Source of the DNA: Eubacteriales bacterium mix99
GTDB lineage: Bacteria > Bacillota > Clostridia > Caldicoprobacterales > DTU083
Length of the DNA: 64,000 bases
Reading direction: 5' to 3'
Assembly (NCBI GenBank): GCA_038396605.1
Contig: CP121690.1
Span: 2,508,356 to 2,572,355, forward strand
Each line of letters starts with the position of its first letter. Within the stretch, counting starts at the first letter, position 1. This document shows, in pieces, positions 7,911 through 15,858 of this stretch. The notes beneath the pieces were generated by a model that was not told where the DNA came from, ran no database searches, and worked only from the letters and a program-made list of their open reading frames with translations. The position numbers and the translations under genes are program-made.

Positions 7911-9035
7911 TTGAAAACGGGTAAAATCATACTGGCTGCTGTTTTGCTCTTCTTCTGTGCTAATTCCACTGCTCTTGCAGAGATTCCGGATTGTCCGGAA
8001 TGTACCGGGGAGGCAGCTGTCCTGATGGATGGATCCAGCGGGCGTGTCCTGTATGAGAAAGACAGCCATCGGAAGCTTCCCATGGCCAGCACGACCAAAA
8101 TCATGACAGCGATTACCGCATTGGAATACGGAAAACCGGAAGACATCGTCGTCATACCGCCGGAAGCTTCCGGCGTGGAAGGATCCTCCATCTGGCTGTC
8201 CCCGGGAGAACATCATACCCTGAAGGATCTTTTGTACGGATTGATGCTGCGGTCCGGAAACGATGCCGCCACTGCGATTGCACTTCATATCGGGGGCACT
8301 GTTGAAAACTTTGCCGATAAGATGAACGCTCTGGCCCGAAAAATTGGCGCAGAGGACAGCAACTTTTTAAATCCGCACGGATTGCCGGATGACAATCATT
8401 ATACCACGGCATGCGATCTGGCCCGTATTACGGCATATGGATTGAAGAATCCTGGTTTCCGGGAGATTGTGTCCACAAAATACCATACAATACCATGGGA
8501 CGGGCATGAATGGGACCGGGCAATGAAAAACGAGAACAAGCTCCTCTGGAACTATGAAGGAGCCAATGGAGTAAAAACCGGGTACACCAAAAAAGCCGGA
8601 AGATGCTTCGTCGGTTCTGCTGAACGGGATCATATGCAGTTAATTGCCGTAGTCCTGAATTGTGGCCCCATGTTTGAAGAAAGTGCTGCATTATTGGATT
8701 ATGGGTTTGAAAACTATAAAAAATATGATATATATAATAAAAGTGATCGGATCCGCACGGTATCCGTCGACAAGGGAAAACGCAGTGAAGTTTCTTTAGT
8801 TGCCGGAAAAGACTACGCAATTGCCCTGAAGCCGGGAGAAAAAGGAAAACTTCATATGGAAATTGTACTGCCGGAATCATTGAAAGCTCCTTTGTTTGCC
8901 GGGGAAAAGGCAGGAACGGTAAAGATATTTCTGGGGGACCATTCGATGGGCAGCATTCCCATTGTGGCGGCAAGAAACGTGGAAAAGCAGAGCTTTTGGG
9001 ATCTGTTTCGCAAAATGGTAAACATTTGGAGGTAA
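7911..9035 (+). CDS. dacB: D-alanyl-D-alanine carboxypeptidase, DacB-like
   Basis: A 374-residue S11-family penicillin-binding protein with a signal peptide ending near ALAEI (residue 24). Active-site motifs are Ser60-x-x-Lys63 (ASTTKIM), Ser115-Gly-Asn117 and Lys222-Thr-Gly (KTGYT). A PBP5-like beta domain and a C-terminal amphipathic anchor (FWDLFRKMVNIWR) follow. The start is TTG at 7911 with AAAGGAG at 7896-7902. The scpAB ... dacB ... rluB order matches B. subtilis, where DacB trims spore cortex peptidoglycan; cortex function here is inferred from that context. The spmA and spmB genes usually between dacB and rluB are missing. It is a paralogue of dacF at 3452. Confidence 0.88.
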   Translation: MKTGKIILAAVLLFFCANSTALAEIPDCPECTGEAAVLMDGSSGRVLYEKDSHRKLPMASTTKIMTAITALEYGKPEDIVVIPPEASGVEGSSIWLSPGEHHTLKDLLYGLMLRSGNDAATAIALHIGGTVENFADKMNALARKIGAEDSNFLNPHGLPDDNHYTTACDLARITAYGLKNPGFREIVSTKYHTIPWDGHEWDRAMKNENKLLWNYEGANGVKTGYTKKAGRCFVGSAERDHMQLIAVVLNCGPMFEESAALLDYGFENYKKYDIYNKSDRIRTVSVDKGKRSEVSLVAGKDYAIALKPGEKGKLHMEIVLPESLKAPLFAGEKAGTVKIFLGDHSMGSIPIVAARNVEKQSFWDLFRKMVNIWR

Positions 9036-9044
9036 GTCCCGTTG

Positions 9045-9776
9045 ATGCGGTTACAGAAATATATGGCACACTGCGGCGTCGGCTCAAGAAGAAAGTGTGA
9101 AAAAATCATAGAACAGGGCAGAGTCTGTCAGAACGGCAAAAAAGTGGATCGGATGGGAGTCATGGTGGATCCGGAGGGAGACAAGATAGCACTGGATGGA
9201 AAGCGGATTCAGATGCCACGTGAAGCCAGGGTTTATATCCTTCTCAACAAGCCCCGGGGCACCATTACTTCTGTTCATGATCAATTTAATCGGGAAACCG
9301 TATTGGATCGGATCGGTTGGAAAGGAGCCCGCATCTATCCGATAGGCAGACTGGATTACGACACGGAAGGGCTTCTGCTGTTGACCAATGACGGAGAACT
9401 GACTTTTGAAATGACACATCCAAGCCATCAGATCGAAAAGGAATACTTTTGCATCGTAAAGGGAAATCCAACGTCCGGTCAGCTGAACAGGCTGACAAAG
9501 GGAGTAGACATAGGCGGATTCATAACTTCTCCTGCCAAAGTAAAATGTCTGGGCAGGAGGCAGGGCTATGCCCGGCTGCGGATTGTGATCAGGGAAGGGA
9601 AAAATCGTCAGGTAAGGAGAATGTTTGACGCCATCGGATGTCCGGTTGTTTTTCTCAGGCGGGAAAGGATGGGCAATGTCCGGCTGGGCAACCTGAGTCC
9701 GGGGGAATGGCGTTACCTGACAGAGCGTGAGGTAACCTATCTAAAATCTTTAGCAGGGGGGAACACCAAAGAATGA
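9045..9776 (+). CDS. rluB: 23S rRNA pseudouridine synthase, RluB/RsuA family
   Basis: A 243-residue pseudouridine synthase. The S4 RNA-binding domain is at about 1-60 (MAHCGVGSRRKCEKIIEQG). The catalytic domain has GRLDYDTEGLLLLTNDGEL near 105-123 with the catalytic Asp, then REGKNRQVRRMF near 183. RluB modifies U2605-type positions of 23S rRNA; the position is inferred from family and synteny. ATG at 9045 follows GGAGG at 9028-9032 (12 bases); an adjacent TTG at 9042 is possible. The stop TGA overlaps the next ATG (ATGA). Confidence 0.9.
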   Translation: MRLQKYMAHCGVGSRRKCEKIIEQGRVCQNGKKVDRMGVMVDPEGDKIALDGKRIQMPREARVYILLNKPRGTITSVHDQFNRETVLDRIGWKGARIYPIGRLDYDTEGLLLLTNDGELTFEMTHPSHQIEKEYFCIVKGNPTSGQLNRLTKGVDIGGFITSPAKVKCLGRRQGYARLRIVIREGKNRQVRRMFDAIGCPVVFLRRERMGNVRLGNLSPGEWRYLTEREVTYLKSLAGGNTKE

Positions 9777-9949
9777 TTCGTTTCAGAAAGTTGAGGATCG
9801 GCGATCTGGATGAAATCTATCAGGATGATAAACTTCGCCCACTCATTACAGGCAAGCCAAAAGGCCGCAAGTTTACAGCCGTTGCGGAAATGGTTTGTTA
9901 TTTAACAAAAGTAATTGGAAAGAAGGCAGGAATAAAAGACTTTATATAG
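9773..9949 (+). CDS. Small translationally coupled protein of unknown function (58 aa)
   Basis: An open frame of 58 codons whose ATG shares ATGA with the rluB stop. The product begins MIRFRKLRIGDLDEIYQ, continues with DKLRPLITGKPKGRKFTAV, and ends KKAGIKDFI. It is basic, soluble-looking, and lacks a signal peptide, cysteines or a known motif. The four-base overlap and codon usage like its neighbours suggest a real gene. I do not recognise the family. About 95 bases separate it from the transcarboxylase operon. Confidence 0.55.
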   Translation: MIRFRKLRIGDLDEIYQDDKLRPLITGKPKGRKFTAVAEMVCYLTKVIGKKAGIKDFI

Positions 9950-9986
9950 AATATTAGAATTGGAAGGTTTTTTGCTATTATTTTAA

Positions 9987-10019
9987 TTGAACGGTTTCAA
10001 ACCGGTTTATCTATATACT
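9987..10019 (+). promoter_or_regulatory. Possible promoter/operator of the transcarboxylase operon
   Basis: TTGAAC at 9987-9992 is followed by the 13-base palindrome CGGTTTCAAACCG (9992-10004) and an AT-rich TATATACT (10012-10019). The -35/-10 spacing is longer than ideal (19-21 bases). The palindrome next to the -35 box could be an operator. Weak evidence. Confidence 0.3.
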
Positions 10020-10044
10020 GTTAATTACGTCTGGAGGTTTTTGA

Positions 10045-11595
10045 ATGTCTACAGAAAAAAAGCGAACGGAAATGCAGGATAAAAAACGGTTTTTGCAATT
10101 GGGCGGAGGTCAGGATAAAATCAGCAAGCAGCATGAAAAAGGTAAGCTGACCGCCAGGGAAAGAATCAGGAAACTGGTGGATCCAGGCAGCTTTGTGGAG
10201 CTGGATGCGTTTGTAACCCATCGCTGTACGGATTTTGGCATGGAGCAGGTGGATGCTTCCGCAGACGGGGTGGTGGCAGGATATGCCACAATTGACAGCC
10301 GGCCTGTTTATTTGTATTCCCAGGACTTTACTGTACTGGGGGGATCCCTTGGAGAGATGCATGCCAAAAAAATCACAAAAGTCATGGATATGGCCATGAA
10401 AATGGGTTGTCCTGTTCTATGCCTCAATGATTCCGGCGGCGCCCGGATTCAGGAGGGAATTGACGGGCTCAGCGGATATGGGGATATTTTTCTTCACAAC
10501 ACCATGGCATCCGGTGTCATCCCGCAGATTTCCGTCATTCTTGGCCCCTGTGCAGGCGGTGCGGTTTATTCCCCGGCATTGACGGACTTCATATTTATGG
10601 TGGATGATGTCAGCAAGATGTTTATCACAGGCCCACAGGTTGTTCAGGCAGCCACCGGCGAAGAAGTAACCGCCGAAGAACTGGGGGGAGCCAAAACACA
10701 CAATGAGGTAAGTGGAGTGGCTCACTTTGAATGCAGTTCCGAAGAGGAATGTTTTACAGCCATTCGTACTCTGCTGTCCTATCTTCCTCAAAACAATCTG
10801 GAGGATGCTCCGGTTGTTTCTTCCAATGATGATATCAACCGATTGTCGCCGGAGTTGAATACCATCCTTCCGGACAATTCCAGCCAGGCTTATGATATCA
10901 AGGATGTCATAAGGCAGATAACGGATAACGGAGAGTTTTTTGAAATCCAATCCCTGTTTGCCCGGAATATTGTCGTCGGTTTTGCCCGGCTTAATGGAAA
11001 GTCCGTTGGAATTGTTGCCAATCAGCCAAAAGTAAAAGCGGGTTCCCTGGATATTGATGCTTCGGACAAAGCTGCCAGGTTTATCCGGTTTTGCGACTGC
11101 TTCAATATTCCCATTATTACCTTGACGGATGTCCCTGCATTCCTGCCCGGTGTGGATCAGGAGCATGGAGGGATTATCCGCCATGGGGCGAAACTCCTTT
11201 ATGCCTATTCCGAAGCCACGGTACCGAAGGTCAATGTGATCCTGCGGAAAGCATACGGAGGCGCTTACATTGCCATGAGCAGCAAGCACCTGGGGACAGA
11301 CTTGGTATTTGCATGGCCTACTGCCGAAATTGCCGTTATGGGTCCGGAAGGGGCTGCCAACATCATATTCCATAAAGAGATCCAGGCTGCAGACAATCCA
11401 ATGGAAAAGCGGCAGGAGAAAATCCAGGAGTACCGCAATCAATTTTCCACTCCCTATAAGGCAGCTGCCAGAGGGTACATTGATGATGTGATCGAACCGG
11501 AAGCTACCAGACCTCGTTTGATCAGTGCATTGGAGATGCTGGAAAGCAAGAGGGAAAGCAGACCGCCGAAAAAGCACGGCAATTTCCCTGTCTGA
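10045..11595 (+). CDS. mmdA: Acyl-CoA carboxyltransferase subunit (transcarboxylase 12S / methylmalonyl-CoA decarboxylase alpha)
   Basis: A 516-residue biotin-dependent carboxyltransferase that moves CO2 between carboxybiotin and an acyl-CoA, probably propionyl-CoA/methylmalonyl-CoA. Two crotonase-like halves are seen: N-terminal LNDSGGARIQEG with GPCAGGAVYSPAL near 165-185, and C-terminal DVPAFLPGVDQEHGGIIRHGAKL with RKAYGGAYIAMSSKHLG and MGPEGAANI. Family length is about 510-520. ATG at 10045 follows CTGGAGG. It is first in a four-gene operon with an OadG-like subunit, a biotin carrier and a 5S pyruvate-side carboxyltransferase. No membrane beta subunit (sodium pump) is present, so a soluble transcarboxylase is more likely than a decarboxylase pump. 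Confidence 0.9.
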   Translation: MSTEKKRTEMQDKKRFLQLGGGQDKISKQHEKGKLTARERIRKLVDPGSFVELDAFVTHRCTDFGMEQVDASADGVVAGYATIDSRPVYLYSQDFTVLGGSLGEMHAKKITKVMDMAMKMGCPVLCLNDSGGARIQEGIDGLSGYGDIFLHNTMASGVIPQISVILGPCAGGAVYSPALTDFIFMVDDVSKMFITGPQVVQAATGEEVTAEELGGAKTHNEVSGVAHFECSSEEECFTAIRTLLSYLPQNNLEDAPVVSSNDDINRLSPELNTILPDNSSQAYDIKDVIRQITDNGEFFEIQSLFARNIVVGFARLNGKSVGIVANQPKVKAGSLDIDASDKAARFIRFCDCFNIPIITLTDVPAFLPGVDQEHGGIIRHGAKLLYAYSEATVPKVNVILRKAYGGAYIAMSSKHLGTDLVFAWPTAEIAVMGPEGAANIIFHKEIQAADNPMEKRQEKIQEYRNQFSTPYKAAARGYIDDVIEPEATRPRLISALEMLESKRESRPPKKHGNFPV

Positions 11596-11622
11596 TTTCT
11601 ATTAAGAAACGAGGTGTGAGAT

Positions 11623-11895
11623 TTGTTGGAGTTTTTTAAAAGGAAAAAACCGGGTTCCGGAAAATCAGGGTCTACAGCAACATACGGGAATCACGGAGAG
11701 AAATCGGCCTCTCCGGCGACAGGCTTCCGGGAATCGGAAGATGCGGATGAGTTGATTGCTGTGATTGCAGCAGCTGTCGCTTCGTCCATGAACCGCTCCA
11801 CACATGATATTGTGGTGCATTCCATAAAACGGATTCCAGTCGGCTCTCCTGTTTGGAATCAGGCAGCAAGATATGACCTGACAACAGGATTTTAA
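11623..11895 (+). CDS. Small OadG-like carboxyltransferase subunit lacking a membrane anchor
   Basis: A 90-residue protein between the 12S and biotin-carrier genes. The C-terminal half (DELIAVIAAAVASSMNRS, then IVVHSIKRIP and PVWNQAARYDL) resembles the conserved tail of OadG/MmdD delta-gamma subunits of biotin-dependent decarboxylases. In those proteins an N-terminal membrane helix comes first; here the N-terminus is a short basic, Gly/Ser-rich segment (FFKRKKPGSGKSGS) with no transmembrane stretch. It is probably an assembly subunit comparable to the short Veillonella epsilon subunit. Start TTG at 11623 or 11626 behind GAGGTGTGAG. Confidence 0.7.
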   Translation: MLEFFKRKKPGSGKSGSTATYGNHGEKSASPATGFRESEDADELIAVIAAAVASSMNRSTHDIVVHSIKRIPVGSPVWNQAARYDLTTGF

Positions 11896-11931
11896 GGCAT
11901 AACAAAAAGAATGAAATGAGGAGGAAACAGG

Positions 11932-12324
11932 ATGCGTAAATTTAATATAAAGGTAAATGGAAAGTCCTATGAAGTGGAAGTGGAAGAAGCACAGAACGGA
12001 GTGCCGGCAGCGCCCGAAGCGTCAGCACCTCACCCCGCTCCTGCTGCCAATAAGCCTGCCCCTGCTCCGGAGAAACCGGCAGCTGCTTCCCCGTCCATCG
12101 GCGCAGAGGGATCTGTTAAGATGAAGGCTCCCATGCCCGGAAATATCGTGGATGTAAAGGTGAAGCCTGGGGATGCCGTACGGAAAAGCCAGGTGGTTCT
12201 TATTCTGGAAGCCATGAAAATGGAGAATGAAATTATGGCTCCGCAGGACGGCAAAGTGGCATCGGTTCATGTAACAAAGGGAGCTACGGTAAATTCAGGA
12301 GATCTTTTGATTACATTGGACTAA
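11932..12324 (+). CDS. mmdC: Biotin carboxyl carrier protein (transcarboxylase 1.3S / MmdC)
   Basis: A 130-residue biotin carrier. The N-terminus (RKFNIKVNGKSYEVEVEE) is the small beta domain typical of this class. A Pro/Ala-rich flexible linker spans about 25-58, and the lipoyl-like biotinyl domain at 62-130 carries EAMKMEN with biotinylated Lys96. It shuttles carboxylate between the 5S and 12S active sites encoded on either side. AGGAGG precedes the ATG. No biotin carboxylase gene lies nearby, consistent with a transcarboxylase, which needs no ATP-dependent carboxylation. Confidence 0.92.
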   Translation: MRKFNIKVNGKSYEVEVEEAQNGVPAAPEASAPHPAPAANKPAPAPEKPAAASPSIGAEGSVKMKAPMPGNIVDVKVKPGDAVRKSQVVLILEAMKMENEIMAPQDGKVASVHVTKGATVNSGDLLITLD

Positions 12325-12348
12325 TGCTTCAAAAGGAGGAAGTATATT

Positions 12349-13746
12349 ATGGCAAAGGTAAAAATTATGGAGACTGCCCTCCGGGATGCGCCTCAATCTC
12401 TTATCGCCACAAGGATGACCACAGATGAGATTCTGCCCATTGTTGGGCTCATGGATCAGGCTGGTTATTATTCCATGGAAATGTGGGGAGGCGCAACATT
12501 TGACACTTGTCTCCGGTTTTTGAATGAAGATCCATGGGAACGTCTGCGTAAAATACGAAAAAAGGTTAAGAATACAAAGCTTCAGATGCTGCTGCGTGGC
12601 CAGAATATTCTGGGCTATAAGCATTATCCGGATGATGTTCTCATTGAATTTATAAAAAGAGCGGTTGGAAATGGAATCGACGTGATCCGTATTTTTGATG
12701 CGTTGAATGATGTGCGCAATCTGGAGACTGCAATCACCACTACGGTAAAGGAAGGCGCTCATGCTCAGGCTGCCCTGTCCTATACCACCAGTCCGATTCA
12801 CAACATTCAGTATTATATCGAAACTGCAAAGAAGCTGGAGTCCATGGGCGCAAATTCCATTTGTATCAAGGACATGGCTGGATTATTGAAGCCTTACGAT
12901 GCGTATCAGCTGGTCAGCGGACTGAAAAAGGAAATTCATATTCCCATTGAACTGCACACGCATTGTACAACTGGGCTGGCTTCCATGACTTACCTGAAAG
13001 GCATTGAAGCAGGCGCTGATATCGTGGACTGCGCCATTTCGCCATTGTCCATGGGTACCTCCCAGCCGCCGACGGAGTCTCTGGTGGCTACTCTTCAGGG
13101 GACACCCTATGATACCGGACTGAATATGGACGTCCTGAATCAGGCTGCCGATTACTTTAAGACTCTTCGTGGGAAGTACATGAAAAATGGGTTGTTGAAT
13201 CCCAAAGTGCTTTCGGTTGATGTCAATGGATTGATTTACCAGGTACCGGGCGGTATGTTATCCAATCTTTTATCCCAATTGAAACAGCAGGGTGAGGAAG
13301 ATAAGTATGATGATGTGCTGAAGGAAGTCCCACGGGTTCGTGCAGATCTCGGATATCCGCCGCTGGTTACCCCAACCAGTCAGATTGTCGGCACACAGGC
13401 TGTTCTCAACGTCATTACCGGAGAAAGATATAAAATGGTTACCAAGGAGACAAAGGCTTATGTACGCGGCGAATACGGAAGATCGCCTGCACCCATCAGC
13501 GATGAGATCCGTCACAAACTTATTGGAAATGAAGAGCCTATCACATGCCGTCCGGCAGATCTTTTGAAACCGGGCCTGGAAGAATATCGGAATGCGATTA
13601 AAGGATATATGGAGCAGGAAGAGGATGTACTCTCCTATGCTTTGTTCCCACAGGTTGCAGAAAAGTTTTTCAAACAGCGTCAGGCAGAGAAATATAGGAT
13701 AGACAGTACGATGCTGGATCAGGAAGATAAAGTTCATCCCGTCTGA
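12349..13746 (+). CDS. Pyruvate/oxaloacetate carboxyltransferase (transcarboxylase 5S-like)
   Basis: A 465-residue HMGL-like TIM-barrel carboxyltransferase, with residues 1-300 the barrel and the rest the conserved PYC_OADA region (GGMLSNLLSQLK, PPLVTPTSQIVGTQAVLNV). Metal and carbamyl-lysine residues are visible: Asp13, Lys174 (KDMAG), His203 and His205 (HTHCTTG). It ends without a biotinyl domain, like transcarboxylase 5S and unlike full-length OadA. The catalytic-loop motif reads RDAPQSL; family members I recall read RDAHQSL, so His is replaced by Pro15. Strong AAAGGAGG before the ATG. It probably exchanges CO2 between pyruvate/oxaloacetate and carboxybiotin. Confidence 0.9.
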   Translation: MAKVKIMETALRDAPQSLIATRMTTDEILPIVGLMDQAGYYSMEMWGGATFDTCLRFLNEDPWERLRKIRKKVKNTKLQMLLRGQNILGYKHYPDDVLIEFIKRAVGNGIDVIRIFDALNDVRNLETAITTTVKEGAHAQAALSYTTSPIHNIQYYIETAKKLESMGANSICIKDMAGLLKPYDAYQLVSGLKKEIHIPIELHTHCTTGLASMTYLKGIEAGADIVDCAISPLSMGTSQPPTESLVATLQGTPYDTGLNMDVLNQAADYFKTLRGKYMKNGLLNPKVLSVDVNGLIYQVPGGMLSNLLSQLKQQGEEDKYDDVLKEVPRVRADLGYPPLVTPTSQIVGTQAVLNVITGERYKMVTKETKAYVRGEYGRSPAPISDEIRHKLIGNEEPITCRPADLLKPGLEEYRNAIKGYMEQEEDVLSYALFPQVAEKFFKQRQAEKYRIDSTMLDQEDKVHPV

Positions 13747-13754
13747 TAAAAGAG

Positions 13755-13788
13755 AAAAGGGCCTTTGGTGGAAGAGGGCCCTTTTTTT
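13755..13788 (+). terminator. Terminator of the transcarboxylase operon
   Basis: AAAAGGGCC (13755-13763) pairs with GGCCCTTTT (13777-13785), followed by more T residues, just after the last stop codon. A clear Rho-independent form. Confidence 0.85.
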
Positions 13789-13886
13789 ATCAAAAAGGGA
13801 TATGGTAACGCAATGACAACATCTGGCTTTCTCTATAATAAGTATATATAATGGAAGAACTGTTCAATCCAAAAGGAGGAAGATGT

Positions 13887-14831
13887 TTGAATTCGTATTA
13901 TGTCATTGACAGTCATTGTGATACGGTGATGAAGGTTGCGGATCAGGGAGCCCGACTGGACCGCGCGGGTCAATCCCATGTGACGATCCCGGGGCTCAGG
14001 GAGGGAAGGGTTGGTGTGCAGTTCTTTGCCGCATGGGTCGGACCAAAGAACAGGTATTCCCCGTGCCTTCAGCGGGGGCTTCAGTTAGTCGATGCCTATT
14101 ATGGTATGCTGGACCGCTATCCGGAGGATTTCCTGCCGGTTTACCGGTTTCAGGACATCAATAAAGCGCAGGAACAGCATAAAATTGGTTGCCTTCTTAC
14201 CGTGGAGGGCGGCGATGTCCTGGAGGGAGAGCCGGTAAACTTACGAATTCTTTATCGGCTTGGCGTCCGTGCGTTGACCCTGACTTGGAACTTTCGCAAT
14301 GAAATTGCAGATGGAGTGATGGAGGATATGGCTCTGGGAGGGTTATCCGGATTCGGGCACGAGGTGGTCCGGGAAATGAATCGGCTGGGTATGCTGGTGG
14401 ATGTATCCCACCTGTCCGAACGGGGGTTCCATGATGTGATGGAAGTTTCCGAAAAGCCTATTGCAGCCACTCACTCCAATGCATGGTCTGTGTGCAGGCA
14501 TCCAAGAAATCTGAAGGATGATCAGATCAAGCTTCTTGCACAAAGGAAAGGTGTCATGGGGATGAATTTTTATCCTTCGTTTCTATCTTCGGGAGGTGCC
14601 GGCTTGTCGGATATTATTCATCATATTGAATATATTGCTGCGTTGGCAGGTATTGATGTCATTGGGTTTGGTTCCGATTTTGACGGAATTGGGGAAACGC
14701 CGGAAGGGATTCCCGGTCCGGAAGGATATGGTGGGATCATCAATGAATTGCTGAAGTTGAATTACCGGGAAGAGGATGTCCGAAAAATTGCATGCGGCAA
14801 TTATCTGCGGCTGTTAAGGGAGATCCTGTGA
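13887..14831 (+). CDS. Membrane dipeptidase (peptidase family M19)
   Basis: A 314-residue renal-dipeptidase-type metalloenzyme that splits dipeptides, often with D- or dehydro-residues at the C-terminal side. Zinc ligands are recognisable: HxD in IDSHCDTV near the start, Glu in LTVEGGD near 102, and His in VDVSHLS and AATHSN. A final GFGSDFDGIGETP motif follows. There is no signal peptide. The start is taken as TTG at 13887 because AAAGGAGG at 13873-13879 lies seven bases upstream; an in-frame ATG at 13851 has no ribosome site. The PHP gene follows 46 bases later. Confidence 0.88.
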   Translation: MNSYYVIDSHCDTVMKVADQGARLDRAGQSHVTIPGLREGRVGVQFFAAWVGPKNRYSPCLQRGLQLVDAYYGMLDRYPEDFLPVYRFQDINKAQEQHKIGCLLTVEGGDVLEGEPVNLRILYRLGVRALTLTWNFRNEIADGVMEDMALGGLSGFGHEVVREMNRLGMLVDVSHLSERGFHDVMEVSEKPIAATHSNAWSVCRHPRNLKDDQIKLLAQRKGVMGMNFYPSFLSSGGAGLSDIIHHIEYIAALAGIDVIGFGSDFDGIGETPEGIPGPEGYGGIINELLKLNYREEDVRKIACGNYLRLLREIL

Positions 14832-14877
14832 GATAATGTATGGGAGACAGACAGAACGGCATAGAGGTGAGAAGAAA

Positions 14878-15768
14878 ATGAACGAAAGGAACCCTGCGGG
14901 AAGGGCAGATCTTCATAATCATACCACGGCTTCCGATGGACTGCTTACTTCGGCACAGCTGGTTGATTTCGCTGCCCAAAAAGGATTGAAGGCAGTCGCC
15001 ATAACGGATCACGATACGACGGACGGTATAGAAGAGGGGCAGGAAGCGGGATATACATTCCATATAACGGTCGTACCGGGAATTGAACTGAATACACAGA
15101 TGGATCGAAAAGAGATTCACATACTGGGATATTTTATTGATAGGACTTCGCCTGTTTTACAGCACTGGCTGACAGAAATGAAAGAGGATCGAAAGATCCG
15201 TGCAAGGAAAATGGTGGATCGATTGACCAGCCTGTATGGTTTTCACATTACCTACGAAGATGTTCTGCGGCAGGCAGGGAAAGGTGGTTTGGGCAGACCC
15301 CATATTGGCCGTGCCCTGATGGAAAAGGGAATTGTGCGGGATGTTTCGGAAGCATTCAAAAAATATCTGGGTACCGATTGTCCTGCATATGTGGATCGTA
15401 CCCCGCTTTCCCCGGCAGAAGGGATAGCAATGATCGAAAAGGCAGGAGGAGTTCCTGTACTGGCTCATCCGGGGCTTTTGCCGGATCAGGGGTTGCTGGA
15501 GCCTTTATGTAAAATGGGAATAAAGGGGATCGAAGTTTATCACAGTAAACACACACAGGAAGACAGCTTGCGTTATTCCCGCTTCGCTCAGGTCCATGGA
15601 TTGTTGATCACCGGAGGAAGCGACTGCCATGGCGAACTGCATAACGGAATACCCACGGTAGGAGATGTTACGGTGGATACGGGTGTGGTGGAGGCTTTGA
15701 AAAGTTTGTCTGCAATTGGACACCATGATATAAATGATATGAATAAGCAAATAGATAAATATTCATAA
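14878..15768 (+). CDS. PHP-domain metal-dependent phosphoesterase (TrpH/YciV-like)
   Basis: A 296-residue PHP protein. Motif I DLHNHTTASDG is near residue 11, motif II AITDHDTTDG near 45 and PGIELNT near 68. An inserted helical region around 95-160 carries GRPHIGRALM, and C-terminal PVLAHPGL, GIEVYHSKHT and GGSDCHG follow. This arrangement is that of the 3',5'-nucleoside-bisphosphate phosphatase / 5'-3' RNase AM group, so a small-RNA or pAp phosphatase role is likely but not proven. The ATG at 14878 has GAGGTGA upstream. Confidence 0.85.
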   Translation: MNERNPAGRADLHNHTTASDGLLTSAQLVDFAAQKGLKAVAITDHDTTDGIEEGQEAGYTFHITVVPGIELNTQMDRKEIHILGYFIDRTSPVLQHWLTEMKEDRKIRARKMVDRLTSLYGFHITYEDVLRQAGKGGLGRPHIGRALMEKGIVRDVSEAFKKYLGTDCPAYVDRTPLSPAEGIAMIEKAGGVPVLAHPGLLPDQGLLEPLCKMGIKGIEVYHSKHTQEDSLRYSRFAQVHGLLITGGSDCHGELHNGIPTVGDVTVDTGVVEALKSLSAIGHHDINDMNKQIDKYS

Positions 15769-15773
15769 TTAGG

Positions 15774-15802
15774 TAGACATAATCTTGATTTCATGATACA
15801 AT
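15774..15802 (+). promoter_or_regulatory. Sigma-A promoter of the aminotransferase-purB pair
   Basis: TAGACA (15774-15779) and TACAAT (15797-15802) are separated by 17 bases, each one mismatch from consensus, and lie 57 bases before the ATG at 15859. Confidence 0.5.
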
Positions 15803-15858
15803 ATGGTGAATATGATGGATTTGTATTTACAACTTTCATAATGGAGGTAATCCAACCC

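Noticed and set aside
10417-11577. 386-codon open frame on the - strand
   Set aside because: Antisense shadow of the carboxyltransferase gene at 10045; no motif and no ribosome site.
12349-13746. Full oxaloacetate decarboxylase alpha subunit
   Set aside because: The protein stops before any biotinyl domain, a separate biotin carrier exists, and no beta subunit is encoded nearby.
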